Position numbers and translations under genes: made by a program
In this document: piece after piece, positions 1 through 10,215 of the stretch
Layout of the letters: the number at the start of each line of letters is the position of its first letter
Numbering within the stretch: position 1 is the first letter of the stretch
Assembly: GCF_001426685.1 (NCBI RefSeq)
Contig: NZ_LMFB01000037.1
Location: forward strand, 1-64,000
Length of the DNA: 64,000 nucleotides
Reading direction: 5' to 3'
Source: Rhizobium sp. Root483D2
GTDB lineage: Bacteria > Pseudomonadota > Alphaproteobacteria > Rhizobiales > Rhizobiaceae
The notes under the pieces: generated by a model
Told to the model about the DNA's origin: nothing
What the model saw: the letters and a program-made list of their open reading frames with translations, nothing else
Database searches by the model: none

Positions 1-20
1 CCCAGCCAAATGTGTAAAGC

Positions 21-80
21 ATGTCTCCGAACACCTGTCAGGGATGTCTCCGGGCTTTACATCAAGCCCGAGGATGACGG
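21..80. repeat. Possible edge of a mobile or palindromic repeat element
   Basis: The 9-mer ATGTCTCCG occurs twice in direct orientation, at 21-29 and 44-52. It is followed by a small hairpin (CGGGCTT 51-57 pairing with AAGCCCG 64-70) and the tail AGGATGACGG. The repeated 9-mer resembles, from memory, terminal regions of rhizobial insertion sequences. The tail resembles one end of the palindromic repeat at 18676-18857. No transposase is visible because the window starts here, so this is a weak call. Bases 81-190 hold nothing else I can recognise. Confidence 0.3.
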
Positions 81-190
81 AGTGCGGGGAGAGTTGTACG
101 GTAAAATTGGCCTCCGTATTGGACAACTCCACACAGTCAGCAGGCGGACGTTCCCGTCGCCGACCGGCCCGTAAGGCTCCCCCCGAAAAA

Positions 191-832
191 TCACATTCCC
201 GGGCGCACAAAATCGCCGGTTTTGGGGTCCATCACCCAAAGCTCCCCTGTCGAAATATCGAACCAGGCGCCGTGCAGCTGCAGCTTCCCCCGCTGCTCCA
301 GAATCTGGACGCAGGGGAACGTGCGCAGATTGGCGATGGAATTGCGGATGGAGACCCGCTCCAGTGCCCGCTGGCGTTCCGCCGCCGTCATGATGTTGTT
401 GCTGTGGATCTGTTCGGCAGCGGGTTTCAAAAGGTTCATCCAGCGGCCGATGAAATCGCCGGGGGAGAGCGGCTCGGCATTGACATCCAGCGCTGCCTTG
501 ATGCCGCCGCAGCGGCCATGGCCCATGACGACGATATCGCTGACCTTCAACACCTGCACGGCGAACTCAAGCGCCGCCGATGTCGAATGGTATTGCCCGT
601 CCGGCTCATAAGGGGGCACCAGATTGGCAACGTTGCGCACCACGAAAAGCTCGCCCGGACCGCTGTCGAAAATGGTTTCCGGCGCCGAGCGGCTGTCACA
701 ACAGGCAACGACCAGGGTTTTCGGCTGCTGGCCGGTTTCGGCCAAAGCCTTGTAGCGCTGCTGCTGCTCGCTAAAGCGGCCGCTCATGAAGTTGTTGTAG
801 CCGTTCAGCAAATATTCCGGGAAACGCTGCAT
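191..832 (-). CDS. Beta-class carbonic anhydrase
   Basis: A 213-residue beta-carbonic anhydrase, which interconverts CO2 and bicarbonate with a zinc ion in the cytoplasm. The zinc-site motifs are present: CCDSR at residues 44-48 (Cys44, with the Asp46/Arg48 dyad) and HGRCGG at 105-110 (His105, Cys108). The body VVRNVANLVPP and the length are normal for the family. The gene stands alone on the minus strand, with 215 bp before the pyridoxal kinase stop. A GGAG sits about 12 bases upstream of the ATG, so the start is acceptable but not strongly marked. Family assignment is secure; the physiological role (bicarbonate for carboxylases, or pH) is inferred. Confidence 0.93.
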   Translation of the reverse strand: MQRFPEYLLNGYNNFMSGRFSEQQQRYKALAETGQQPKTLVVACCDSRSAPETIFDSGPGELFVVRNVANLVPPYEPDGQYHSTSAALEFAVQVLKVSDIVVMGHGRCGGIKAALDVNAEPLSPGDFIGRWMNLLKPAAEQIHSNNIMTAAERQRALERVSIRNSIANLRTFPCVQILEQRGKLQLHGAWFDISTGELWVMDPKTGDFVRPGM

Positions 833-1047
833 GGTGCTCGATCACTCCAACTTTTAAGAGAATTGAGATGTCTGTTTTGTCTGTCAGCCGCACGCGGCAT
901 ATCATCTTTGTGCGCCGCACACAGCGAAATTTTCGGCAGCCCGCGCCGCCGGTGACATCCGTGATATTCTCCGTATGGTTTGCGTAGGGTGGAAACGGTT
1001 TATTCGCTCAAGCTATAGGCTGGCAAGAGGAAGTGCGCTGGGAAATA

Positions 1048-1923
1048 TCAGGACCGGCGTTTCTGCCCGGGATGCATCAGCCTGCGCATCTGAACCATCG
1101 CCATCGGCGTTGCCAGACTGGACGCATCCCGCTCGAGCGTCAACTCATCGGCGCCGCGCTTGCCGGTGCGGGCGATGATCTCAAAGACGCTGGCGGTGGC
1201 GAGCTGCAGGGCCCGCTCCTCGTTCAGCCCTTCCAGAAGCCGCGCGACAAACAGTGCCGCCAGGAGATCGCCGGTGCCGTTCGGCGGATTGTCGATCAAC
1301 CGGTGCTCGGCCAGAAGCGCATGATTGCCGGACAGATAGAGATTGCCGGTACTGCCCTGCATCATCGGGACGGCCGACGTGACCAACATGCGGGCAGGCC
1401 CGAGCGACAGCGCCGCTTCGAGAAAGGCGGCGTTCGTTTCAAGCTCGGCGCCACACAGCCAGGACAGTTCGAACCGGTTCGGCGTGGCGAGAGAGGCGAG
1501 CGGCAACAATATGTCGCGCATCGCGACCGCCGTCGCCTCCGGCACATAGAGCCCACCCACATCGCCCATCACCGGGTCACAGGCATAAAACAGGTCCGGC
1601 TTGTTCACCCGCAAGGCGTTCACCAGCCGTGCGACACCTTGCGCCTGATGGGCGCCGCCAAGATAGCCAGAGAGGACGGCCCGGACTTCCCCCGCCCAAG
1701 GTGCACGGATGAGATCGTCGATGACGGCATTGAAATCATCCTCGCCGATCGTCACCCGCGTCGAGGGACCATGGCCGGGATGCCAGGGCAGGATCACCGT
1801 CGGCACCGCCCAGACCGGATAGCCCAGCGTCTCCAGCGCAAACACGGCGGCGCGATTGCCGACGGATCCGCGAATCACATGGCTGGAAATGACGATGACG
1901 GCGCCGGAGGCAGGCTCGGACAT
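1048..1923 (-). CDS. pdxY: Pyridoxal kinase (PdxY/PdxK type)
   Basis: A 291-residue ribokinase-superfamily kinase that phosphorylates pyridoxal (vitamin B6 salvage) in the cytoplasm. Visible motifs are the N-terminal ISSHVIRGSVGNRAA substrate-binding segment, DPVMGD at 116-121, and the GTGD anion hole with catalytic Asp219. Length fits the PdxY group. It is divergent from the glutamate dehydrogenase gene, with about 280 bp between the two starts, and is probably a single-gene unit. PdxK and PdxY cannot be separated from sequence alone; rhizobial copies are usually named pdxY. Confidence 0.9.
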   Translation of the reverse strand: MSEPASGAVIVISSHVIRGSVGNRAAVFALETLGYPVWAVPTVILPWHPGHGPSTRVTIGEDDFNAVIDDLIRAPWAGEVRAVLSGYLGGAHQAQGVARLVNALRVNKPDLFYACDPVMGDVGGLYVPEATAVAMRDILLPLASLATPNRFELSWLCGAELETNAAFLEAALSLGPARMLVTSAVPMMQGSTGNLYLSGNHALLAEHRLIDNPPNGTGDLLAALFVARLLEGLNEERALQLATASVFEIIARTGKRGADELTLERDASSLATPMAMVQMRRLMHPGQKRRS

Positions 1924-2067
1924 TTCTGATTTTCCGCTGTTTCGACCTGCCCAGATCGCCCGACAGTCATGCCGCTGTCAACTGCACCTGACAAAAGATC
2001 GGAACGGCCATTTCAGGCTCGTTAGTGAGAATAAACAAATATGCTGATACAACCGATTGAATCTGAA

Positions 2068-2079
2068 AATCGGCCGATT
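2068..2079. promoter_or_regulatory. 12-bp perfect palindrome between pdxY and gdh
   Basis: AATCGGCCGATT is a perfect 12-bp palindrome in the divergent promoter region, about 130 bp upstream of the glutamate dehydrogenase start. It could be an operator for either gene or a chance palindrome. No regulator gene is adjacent. The rest of 1924-2207 shows no other clear signal. Confidence 0.2.
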
Positions 2080-2207
2080 CTTGCCGAAAATTTCATAAAG
2101 CCATTCCGATTTGGATCAATCTGACCGAAAAATAGCCACAAAAACAATCGCCATGGGCAATTCTTCTGTTAGGTTCGGCCAAAATGGTGATTGCGGGGAG
2201 ATACGTC

Positions 2208-5200
2208 ATGGGCACCAAATACAATCCGAAAAAAGACCTTCATTTCGAAGCGGTGAGCGACGCCGGCAAGGCGCTTGGGCGCAAAATGCTTGCTCCAGAT
2301 ATCCTTTTTCGCCGCGCCAGCCATGACGATCTCGATGCCTACACGCCCGATATGCTGGCGCTGACCGCCGCCCATGCACTGGAAGCCATCAACCGCACGG
2401 AAAGCGATAGGCCGGTCATCAGCGTCGAGACCGTCGAGGGCATTGCCCCCGGCGGTAACGAGGTTTCGGTTCTGTCCGTCACCGACCGCAACATGCCGTT
2501 TCTCTACGATTCCATCATGGGGGAAGTCACCACCACCCATCGTGACATTCATCTTGCCGTGCATCCCATTCTGGTTCTCGAAGCGGGCAAGCCGGCTAAG
2601 ATCTTCGATCCGGAAGAGAAAAGCGATCCGGCAACGCGGATCAGCCATATCCAGATTCATCTCGCCCGTCTGACCGAAACGGAAGCCGAGGACCTCAAGG
2701 AGCGGATCGCCAACGTCCTCTCCCAAGTTCACCAGGCCGTCGGCGACTGGAGCCAGATGACGGTTTTGCTCGACCAGGCGATGAACGAGCTGGAAAACCA
2801 TGCGCCGAGCCGCAAAAAGGGCGATCGCGACGAGGCGCTGGCCTTCCTGCGCTGGCTGCGCGCCAATAATTTCACCTTCCTCGGCATGCGGGAATATACC
2901 TATTCCGGCAAGGGTGACGATGCCGTGGTCGAGCGTGGCGAAGGCCGTGGCCTGGGCATTCTCTCCAACCCCGATGTGCGCGTGCTGCGCCAGGGCAAGG
3001 ATGCGGTGCTGACGACGCCGGAAATTCTGGCTTTCCTCAACGGTCCGGATTTCCTCATCGTCACCAAGGCCAATGTCAAATCGGTCGTGCACCGCCGCGC
3101 CTATATGGATTATATCGGCGTCAAGCGCTTCGACGAGGCCGGAAATGTTACCGGCGAGTTGCGCATCGTCGGTCTTTTCACCTCCAGCGCCTATACGCGC
3201 CCGGCCGCCGACATTCCGCTGCTGCGCTTCAAGGTCGAGAAGATTGTCGATCACTTTGGTTTCGATCCGCAGAGCCATTCCGGCAAGATGCTGACCAATA
3301 CGCTGGAATCCTATCCGCGTGACGATCTGTTCCAGATCGATATCAGCCTTCTGGCAAGCTTCTGCGAGCAGATCAACGAGCTGGCCGACCGGCCGCGAAT
3401 CCGGGTTCTGCCGCGTATCGACCATTTCGACCGTTTCGTCTCCGTCATCGTCTACGTCCCGCGCGAGCAATATGATTCCGACGTGCGCGAGAAGATCGGC
3501 ACCTATCTGAAGACCGTCTATGACGGCCGCGTGTCCGCCTATTACCCGGCTTTCCCGGAAGGCGGCCTTGCGCGCGTGCATTTCATCATTGGCCGTTCCG
3601 GCGGCAAGACGCCGCGCGTGGCGCAGGCAAAGCTCGAAGATGCGGTTCGCGATATCGTCACCCGCTGGATCGACCGGTTCAAGCTGCTCGCCCGTCACGA
3701 CGGCGTCGAGATCTCCGTCGATGCGGCCTATCAGGCGGCCTTCACGCCGGCCGAGGCGCATGCCGATCTCGCCGATATCGCCGCCTGCTCGCCGGACGAT
3801 CCGATCCGCATCGCTTTTTACCAGAAGCGCGGCAAAGGCCCGCAATCGCTGGAGCTGAAGATTTTCCATACGGGCGAGCCGGTCTCGCTCTCGCACCGGG
3901 TTCCGCTCCTGGAAAATCTCGGTTTCAGGGTCATCAGCGAACAGACTTATGATATCACCGCGTCCTGCGCCAAGGGCGGCGAGCGGCTCGTCGTTCTCCA
4001 CGACATGGAGCTGATCCACCGCGACGGGCACTTGCTCAATCTCGACAAGACCGGACCGATGCTGGAAGAGGCCTATCTCTCTGCCTGGAACGGCCTGGTC
4101 GAGGATGACAGCTTCAACCGGCTGATCCTGCTTGCAGGCCTTAGCGCCCGCGAAGTGACGGTGCTGCGCGCCTATGCGCGCTATCTGCGCCAGACGGGCA
4201 TCACCTATTCGCAAGGCTATCTGGCCGAGACGCTGAACAAATATCCTTCCATCGCAGCCGATATCTTCAAGCTTTTCGTCACCCGCATGGACCCCAAGCT
4301 GGAAGACAAGCCGAAGACCAAGCGCACGGCAGCTTTGAGAGCGGCGATCGAGGAGGCGCTCAACGCCGTCCCGAGCCTTGACGAAGATCAGATCCTGCGC
4401 CGTTACGTCAACGCCATCGAGGCGACGCTACGCACCAACTATTTCCAGCGCGATACCAGCGGCAATCCGAAAGTGATGCTGGCATTCAAGCTGGATCCAA
4501 AAATCCTCGACGGCCTGCCGGAGCCGCGTCCCTTCCGCGAAATCTTCGTCTACGGAACCCAGGTCGAAGGCGTGCACCTGCGCTTCGGCAAGGTGGCCCG
4601 TGGCGGCCTGCGCTGGTCGGACCGGTCACAGGATTACCGCACCGAAGTGCTCGGCCTTGTCAAGGCGCAGCAGGTCAAGAACGCCGTGATCGTTCCCGTC
4701 GGTGCCAAGGGCGGCTTCTATCCGAAGCAACTGCCGGCCGGCGGTACGCGCGACGAAATTTTCAAGGCCGGGACCGAGGCGTACAAGACCTATATCCGCA
4801 CCATGCTGTCGATCACCGACAATATCGTCGGCCAGGACATCGTCGCCCCGGCCGATACGTTGCGGCTGGATGGAGACGATCCGTATTTCGTTGTCGCCGC
4901 CGACAAGGGCACCGCGACCTTCTCCGACACAGCCAACGCCCTGGCGCAGGAAGCCGGCTTCTGGCTGGACGACGCCTTTGCATCCGGTGGATCGGCCGGC
5001 TACGACCACAAGAAGATGGGCATTACTGCGCGCGGCGCCTGGGAAACCGTCAAGCGGCACTTCCGCGAGATGAATATCGATATCCAGACGACACCCTTCA
5101 CTGTTGTTGGCGTGGGCGACATGTCCGGCGACGTGTTTGGCAACGGCATGCTTTTGTCGGAGAAAATCCGGCTGATCGCCGCCTTCGATCACCGCGACAT

Positions 5201-6995
5201 CATCATCGATCCTGATCCGGATATCGAAAAATCCTTTGCCGAGCGCAAGCGTATGTTCGGCCTGCCGCGCTCCAGCTGGCAGGACTATGACCGCTCGACG
5301 CTGTCACGCGGCGCTATGATCATTCCGCGCACGGAAAAATCGGTGGCGCTGACGCCACAGGCGATGGCGGCAATTGGTCTTGAAAAAAGCCAGGCGACGC
5401 CATCGGAAATCATGACGGCGATCCTGAAGAGCCCCGTCGATCTGCTCTGGTTCGGTGGCATCGGCACCTATGTGCGCGGGGCAAACGAAACCGATGCCGA
5501 TGTCGGCGACCGCGCCAATGATGCAATCCGCATCACGGCGGACGATGTCGGCGCCAAGGTGATCGGCGAGGGCGCCAATCTGGGCGTAACCCAGCGCGGC
5601 CGCATCGGCTTTGGCCTCAAGGGCGGACGCTGCAATTCCGACGCGATCGACAACTCGGCCGGCGTCAATTCCTCCGACTTCGAGGTCAATATCAAGATCG
5701 CGCTGGCCTCCGCCATGCGCGACGAGCGGCTGACGCGCGCTAAACGCAACACGCTTCTGGCATCGATGACCGACGAGGTGGCAGCGCTGGTGCTGCGCAA
5801 CAATTACGAACAGTCGCTATCGATTTCTCTCACGGAAATGCAGGGCGCCGGCAACCGGACAGCTCTTGCCCGGCTCATGACCCGGCTGGAAGCGGACGGC
5901 CATCTCAACCGCAAGGTAGAAGTGCTGCCGAACGACCTGGCGCTGAGCGAGCGCTACCAGAGCGGCAAGACGCTGACACGCGCCGAGATCGGCGTGCTTC
6001 TGTCCTACGCAAAGATCGTGCTGTTCGACGAGATTGTCGCGAGCGGCCTGCCCGACGATGATTATCTGGCAACGACATTACGCGATTATTTTCCAGCCAA
6101 GATGCACAAGGCCCATGCCGCCGATATCAACGGGCATCGGCTGCGCCGCGAGATCATCGCCACGGTTCTGGCCAATGACGTCATCAATCGCGGCGGACCG
6201 GCCTTTGTCAGCACGCTGATCGATCAAACCGGCTTCATGCCGGCGGATGTGGTCAAGGCGGCTGTGCTCACCCGTGACGGTTATGACCTGACGCGGATCT
6301 ACAGCGATATTGACGCCCTCGACAACGTTATCAGCGGTACAGTGCAGAACGAGCTTTATCAGGAAGCCGCACATATTTTCGCGATCGTCACCGAACGCAC
6401 ATTGCGGACGACGGCGATGCAGGCACCGCTCGGCGAAGCGATTGAGCAGCTACGCGACGCGCTGCGCAAACTCAAAACAGCCTTGCAAAGCTCGCTCCCT
6501 GAAGACGCAACGGCCGAGGTACGGCAAAGGACCGACTATTTTATCGAGCGTGGCGTGCCGGCGGCTCTCGCCGAAGAGATTGCCTCTCTTGCTGTCATGA
6601 CCTTCGTGCCGGAGATCATCCAGATTGCCGCCGATACCGGCGTATCGCTGGCGCGAACGGCCCAGAGCTATTTCGGCGTGACGCAGAACCTGCGGATCGC
6701 CCGGCTCCTGGCAGCTGCCGAGCGCGTTTCGGCAACCGAGCAATACGAGGCCATGGCGCTCTCGCGCAGCATCAACGACATCGCCACTGCGCGTAAAGAC
6801 ATCACGATTGCCGCACTCACCGACAAGAAGGATGAGCGCAATCCGGTCGCAGCCTGGCGAGACAGCGACAATAGCCGGATTTCCCGCGTTACCGACCAGC
6901 TGACGCAGTTGACGGAAAAGGGCGAGACGACACTGGCCAAAATCACGGTTGCGGCCGGTTTGCTCAGCGATCTTGCACAGAACAGGATGAGGTGA
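2208..6995 (+). CDS. NAD-specific glutamate dehydrogenase, large (~180 kDa) type
   Basis: A 1595-residue member of the GDH_1600 family. It oxidatively deaminates glutamate to 2-oxoglutarate with NAD and is catabolic and cytoplasmic. Long N-terminal ACT-like regulatory segments precede the catalytic domain, whose lysine motif VGAKGGFYPK falls near residue 832. The motifs GEGANLGVTQRGRI and GGIGTYVRG follow, then a helical C-terminal region. I chose the ATG at 2208 because GGGGAG (2195-2200) sits 7 bases before it; the in-frame ATG at 2184 lacks such a site. The gene is intact, and its length matches alphaproteobacterial homologues. It stands apart from its neighbours, with a divergent kinase upstream and an MFS gene 42 bp downstream that may be co-transcribed. 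Confidence 0.95.
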   Translation: MGTKYNPKKDLHFEAVSDAGKALGRKMLAPDILFRRASHDDLDAYTPDMLALTAAHALEAINRTESDRPVISVETVEGIAPGGNEVSVLSVTDRNMPFLYDSIMGEVTTTHRDIHLAVHPILVLEAGKPAKIFDPEEKSDPATRISHIQIHLARLTETEAEDLKERIANVLSQVHQAVGDWSQMTVLLDQAMNELENHAPSRKKGDRDEALAFLRWLRANNFTFLGMREYTYSGKGDDAVVERGEGRGLGILSNPDVRVLRQGKDAVLTTPEILAFLNGPDFLIVTKANVKSVVHRRAYMDYIGVKRFDEAGNVTGELRIVGLFTSSAYTRPAADIPLLRFKVEKIVDHFGFDPQSHSGKMLTNTLESYPRDDLFQIDISLLASFCEQINELADRPRIRVLPRIDHFDRFVSVIVYVPREQYDSDVREKIGTYLKTVYDGRVSAYYPAFPEGGLARVHFIIGRSGGKTPRVAQAKLEDAVRDIVTRWIDRFKLLARHDGVEISVDAAYQAAFTPAEAHADLADIAACSPDDPIRIAFYQKRGKGPQSLELKIFHTGEPVSLSHRVPLLENLGFRVISEQTYDITASCAKGGERLVVLHDMELIHRDGHLLNLDKTGPMLEEAYLSAWNGLVEDDSFNRLILLAGLSAREVTVLRAYARYLRQTGITYSQGYLAETLNKYPSIAADIFKLFVTRMDPKLEDKPKTKRTAALRAAIEEALNAVPSLDEDQILRRYVNAIEATLRTNYFQRDTSGNPKVMLAFKLDPKILDGLPEPRPFREIFVYGTQVEGVHLRFGKVARGGLRWSDRSQDYRTEVLGLVKAQQVKNAVIVPVGAKGGFYPKQLPAGGTRDEIFKAGTEAYKTYIRTMLSITDNIVGQDIVAPADTLRLDGDDPYFVVAADKGTATFSDTANALAQEAGFWLDDAFASGGSAGYDHKKMGITARGAWETVKRHFREMNIDIQTTPFTVVGVGDMSGDVFGNGMLLSEKIRLIAAFDHRDIIIDPDPDIEKSFAERKRMFGLPRSSWQDYDRSTLSRGAMIIPRTEKSVALTPQAMAAIGLEKSQATPSEIMTAILKSPVDLLWFGGIGTYVRGANETDADVGDRANDAIRITADDVGAKVIGEGANLGVTQRGRIGFGLKGGRCNSDAIDNSAGVNSSDFEVNIKIALASAMRDERLTRAKRNTLLASMTDEVAALVLRNNYEQSLSISLTEMQGAGNRTALARLMTRLEADGHLNRKVEVLPNDLALSERYQSGKTLTRAEIGVLLSYAKIVLFDEIVASGLPDDDYLATTLRDYFPAKMHKAHAADINGHRLRREIIATVLANDVINRGGPAFVSTLIDQTGFMPADVVKAAVLTRDGYDLTRIYSDIDALDNVISGTVQNELYQEAAHIFAIVTERTLRTTAMQAPLGEAIEQLRDALRKLKTALQSSLPEDATAEVRQRTDYFIERGVPAALAEEIASLAVMTFVPEIIQIAADTGVSLARTAQSYFGVTQNLRIARLLAAAERVSATEQYEAMALSRSINDIATARKDITIAALTDKKDERNPVAAWRDSDNSRISRVTDQLTQLTEKGETTLAKITVAAGLLSDLAQNRMR

Positions 6996-7037
6996 CACTG
7001 TTTGCCCTGAACGGGGCAAGCAGCAGTGGAGAACAGA

Positions 7038-8426
7038 GTGAGCATTTCAGCACCGGCCGGCGACGAACCGAAAGTATCGCGCGCCGGCCTTGGCGGCTGG
7101 ATGCTGTTCGACTGGGCGGCGCAGCCGTTCTTCACCGTGATCATCACCTTCATCTTCGGCCCCTATTTCGTGTCACGGCTCACGGATGATCCGGCTCACG
7201 GCCAGGCCATGTGGGGCTATACGCTGACCATCTCCGGCATCGTGATCGCGGTTCTGTCGCCAGTGCTCGGATCGATCGCCGACCAGACCGGCGCCCGAAA
7301 ACCCTGGATTGCCTTCTTCGCCGTCATCAAGATCGTCTCGCTGGCGATGCTCTGGTTTGCGGTTCCCGGCTCATCACTGATCTATCCGTTCATTTTCATC
7401 ATTCTTGCGTCGATCGCGGCGGAATTCTCGATCGTTTTCAATGACTCGATGATGCCCCGCCTCGTGGGTGAAAAAGAAATTGGCAGGATTTCCAACATGG
7501 CTTGGGGACTGGGCTATCTCGGCGGCATGATCGTGCTGATCGCGGTTGTAACGCTGCTTGCGGGTAGCCCGGAATCCGGCAAAACAATTCTTGGGCTCGA
7601 TCCATTGTTCGGTCTCGATCCGGCAACCGGCGCCGACGCGCGGGTCACCGGGCCGATCTCGGCCCTCTGGTATCTGGTGTTCATCCTGCCGATGTTCCTG
7701 TTTACACCCGATGCGCAAAAGGCGGCCATGCCGGCGATGACTGCGGTGCGTAGCGGAGTATTGGAACTGCGCGCCACGATCAGCGAACTGCGCCACCGCT
7801 CCGGCATCCTGCGCTTTCTGATCGCCCGGATGATCTTTCAGGACGGCGTTAATGGTCTACTGGCGCTGGGCGGCACGTTTGCAGCCAGCATGTTTGCCTG
7901 GCAGACAGTCGAACTTGGCGTCTATGGCATCATTCTCAATGTGGTGGCGATCGGCGGCTGCCTCTATGCCAGCCGGCTTGATGCGAAGCTCGGATCGAAG
8001 GTGATCGTCACCGCCAGCCTCATCTGCCTGACCATCGCCACGCTCGGGATCGTCTCGACCGGGCCCGGTTATACGCTGTTCGGCCTGCTCCCGCTGCCTG
8101 CAACCGATTCAGGCGGCCTTTTCGGCACCGCTGCGGAAAAGGCCTATATCGTCTTCGGCCTGCTGGTTGGTATTGCATTCGGCCCGGTCCAGGCGTCGTC
8201 CCGCTCGTATATGGCGCGCAGCGTCAGCCCCGAAGAGGCCGGCCGGTATTTCGGCATCTACGCGCTCTCAGGACGCGCAACGACCTTCCTCGCCCCCGCC
8301 GCCGTCGCCACCGTGACGCTTGTAACCGGCTCCGCCCGCATCGGCATGATGGCGCTGGTCGTGTTTTTGGCCGTTGGATTGCTGATTCTCATTCGCACTC
8401 CTTACCCGGCGAATAGACCTGCATAA
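7038..8426 (+). CDS. MFS transporter, UMF1/Atg22-like family
   Basis: A roughly 462-residue integral membrane protein with about 12 hydrophobic segments. The N-terminal signature (WMLFDWAAQPFF, then FIFGPYF) and GSIADQTGARKPWI, which is the MFS cytoplasmic loop motif, identify the UMF1 (Atg22-like) branch. Substrates are unknown for bacterial members; the fungal relative exports amino acids from the vacuole. I prefer the GTG at 7038, because GGAGA (7028-7032) lies 5 bases upstream; an in-frame GTG at 7026 adds four residues. The gene follows glutamate dehydrogenase closely, so amino-acid-related transport is possible but unproven. A strong terminator follows. Confidence 0.85.
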   Translation: MSISAPAGDEPKVSRAGLGGWMLFDWAAQPFFTVIITFIFGPYFVSRLTDDPAHGQAMWGYTLTISGIVIAVLSPVLGSIADQTGARKPWIAFFAVIKIVSLAMLWFAVPGSSLIYPFIFIILASIAAEFSIVFNDSMMPRLVGEKEIGRISNMAWGLGYLGGMIVLIAVVTLLAGSPESGKTILGLDPLFGLDPATGADARVTGPISALWYLVFILPMFLFTPDAQKAAMPAMTAVRSGVLELRATISELRHRSGILRFLIARMIFQDGVNGLLALGGTFAASMFAWQTVELGVYGIILNVVAIGGCLYASRLDAKLGSKVIVTASLICLTIATLGIVSTGPGYTLFGLLPLPATDSGGLFGTAAEKAYIVFGLLVGIAFGPVQASSRSYMARSVSPEEAGRYFGIYALSGRATTFLAPAAVATVTLVTGSARIGMMALVVFLAVGLLILIRTPYPANRPA

Positions 8427-8427
8427 A

Positions 8428-8450
8428 AAACCCGCCGGAGAGGCGGGTTT
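8428..8450. terminator. Bidirectional rho-independent terminator
   Basis: AAACCCGCC (8428-8436) pairs with GGCGGGTTT (8442-8450) around a five-base loop. An A-run on the left lets it work on the minus strand too. It sits between the convergent MFS gene and purH. Confidence 0.85.
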
Positions 8451-8475
8451 CTGAGCAATTTTTTGGGCTTGAGCA

Positions 8476-10089
8476 TCAATGCCGGAAATGGCGAATGCCC
8501 GTGAACACCATGGCCACGCCGGCCTCGTCAGCGGCGGCGATGACCTCCGGGTCGCGCATCGAGCCGCCAGGCTGGATGACGGCGGTGGCGCCGGCCGCGA
8601 TCATCGACAGCAGGCCGTCGGCGAAGGGCAGGAAGGCTTCGGACGCCACAGCCGAACCGCGTGTCAGCGGCGCGGGCAGGCCGAGAGCCTTGGCGGCTTC
8701 TTCGGCTTTCAACGCGGCGATACGGGCGGAATCGACCCGGCTCATCTGGCCTGCCCCGATGCCCACGGTCTGGCCATCCTTGGCATAGACGACAGCGTTG
8801 GACTTCACATGTTTGGCCACCTTGAAGGCGAATTTCATGTCTTCCAGTTCCTGTGCCGTCGGCGCACGCTTGGTGACGACCTTCAGCTCGAGATCTTCAA
8901 CCATGCCATTGTCGCGCGTTTGCACCAGGAGGCCGCCGGCAACGGTTTTTGCCGTCAGGCCGGGTATGCGCGGATCGGGAAGGGCGCCGGTGATCAAGAG
9001 ACGCAGGTTCGGCTTGGCGGCGATGACCACCTTGGCGATATCGCTGACCGAGGGGGCGATGATGACTTCGGTGAACAGCTTGACGATTTCTTCCGCCGTT
9101 GCGCCATCCAGTTCCTGGTTGAGCGCGATGATGCCGCCGAAAGCCGAGGTGGAATCGCAGGCAAGCGCCCGCTCATAGGCTTGCAGCAGGGTGGCGCCGG
9201 TTGCCACTCCGCAGGGGTTGGCATGCTTGATGATGGCGACGGCCGGGGATTTATCGGCCGGAAATTCGGCAACCAGCTCGAAGGCGGCATCCGTATCGTT
9301 GATATTGTTGTAGGAAAGCTGCTTGCCCTGCAGAAGGGTCGCGGTCGCGACGCCCGGGCGGTTCTCGCCGGTGACGTAGAATCCGGCTTTCTGATGTGGA
9401 TTTTCGCCGTAGCGCATTTCTTCCTTCAGCACCCCACCGATGGTGCGGTGAAGCGGCATCGGCGTATCCAGCACCTCGGCGAACCAGCCGGAAATGGCGG
9501 TGTCATAGGCGGCAGTGCGCGCATAGGCTTTGGCGGCCATTGTCTGGCGGAACTGGAACGACGTGGCGGCACCGGTGCCAAGCTCTGCCAGAAGCCCGGA
9601 ATAATCGGAGGCATCGGTGATGACGGTGACATAGGCATGGTTCTTGGCCGAGGCGCGGATCATGGCCGGGCCACCGATGTCGATATTCTCCACCGTCGTC
9701 GGGTAATCGCCGCCCTTGGCGCGCACATCCTCGAACGGATAAAGATTGATAACGGCGAGATCGATACCGGTAATGCCATGTGTGGTCATCGCCTGAACAT
9801 GGTCTTCGTCGTCACGGATCGCCAGAAGGCCGCCATGCACGCCCGGATGCAGCGTTTTCACCCGGCCATCCATCACTTCGGGAAAACCGGTGAGCTCGGA
9901 CACGTCGGTCACAGGCAGGCCGGCATCGGCCAGCGCTTTGTGCGTGCCGCCGGTTGAGACCAGGTGCACGCCCTTATCATGCAGCGCGCGGGCGAGATCG
10001 ACGATGCCGGTCTTGTCGGAGACGGAGAGGAGGGCGGTACGGACCGTGACATGGTCCGGGGCGGGAATTTTCTTGGAGGCGACAGCCAT
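8476..10089 (-). CDS. purH: Bifunctional AICAR transformylase / IMP cyclohydrolase
   Basis: PurH, about 537 residues, catalyses the last two steps of de novo purine synthesis: formylation of AICAR, then cyclisation to IMP. The N-terminal MGS-like cyclohydrolase domain starts [17 protein letters not shown] and includes [10 protein letters not shown]. The C-terminal transformylase domain contains [10 protein letters not shown] and AFGGIIALN and ends [11 protein letters not shown]...[11 protein letters not shown] chose the second of two tandem ATGs (10089), 7 bases after AAGGAG; a longer start would add 23 residues not expected in the family. It is last in the minus-strand series htpX-rsmB-heparinase-like-purH, an order that recurs in rhizobia. 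Confidence 0.95.
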   Translation of the reverse strand: MAVASKKIPAPDHVTVRTALLSVSDKTGIVDLARALHDKGVHLVSTGGTHKALADAGLPVTDVSELTGFPEVMDGRVKTLHPGVHGGLLAIRDDEDHVQAMTTHGITGIDLAVINLYPFEDVRAKGGDYPTTVENIDIGGPAMIRASAKNHAYVTVITDASDYSGLLAELGTGAATSFQFRQTMAAKAYARTAAYDTAISGWFAEVLDTPMPLHRTIGGVLKEEMRYGENPHQKAGFYVTGENRPGVATATLLQGKQLSYNNINDTDAAFELVAEFPADKSPAVAIIKHANPCGVATGATLLQAYERALACDSTSAFGGIIALNQELDGATAEEIVKLFTEVIIAPSVSDIAKVVIAAKPNLRLLITGALPDPRIPGLTAKTVAGGLLVQTRDNGMVEDLELKVVTKRAPTAQELEDMKFAFKVAKHVKSNAVVYAKDGQTVGIGAGQMSRVDSARIAALKAEEAAKALGLPAPLTRGSAVASEAFLPFADGLLSMIAAGATAVIQPGGSMRDPEVIAAADEAGVAMVFTGIRHFRH

Positions 10090-10215
10090 CATCAAGCTCC
10101 TTGGTAGGCGCCGGATATCGGGAGGGTCTTCCGGCAAATGTCCGCCTGCCGTTAACACAGCTTTCTGCCTGAAGAAACCGCAGTCACGGCAATCAATGCG
10201 CTGACGGGACCATTG

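Noticed and set aside
44-955. A 303-codon open frame on the plus strand
   Set aside because: It is antisense to the beta-carbonic anhydrase gene, which has all its active-site motifs; the frame is a by-product of high GC content.
2169-4214. A 681-codon open frame antisense to the glutamate dehydrogenase gene
   Set aside because: Composition follows the complement of a real gene, with no recognisable domain or ribosome site.
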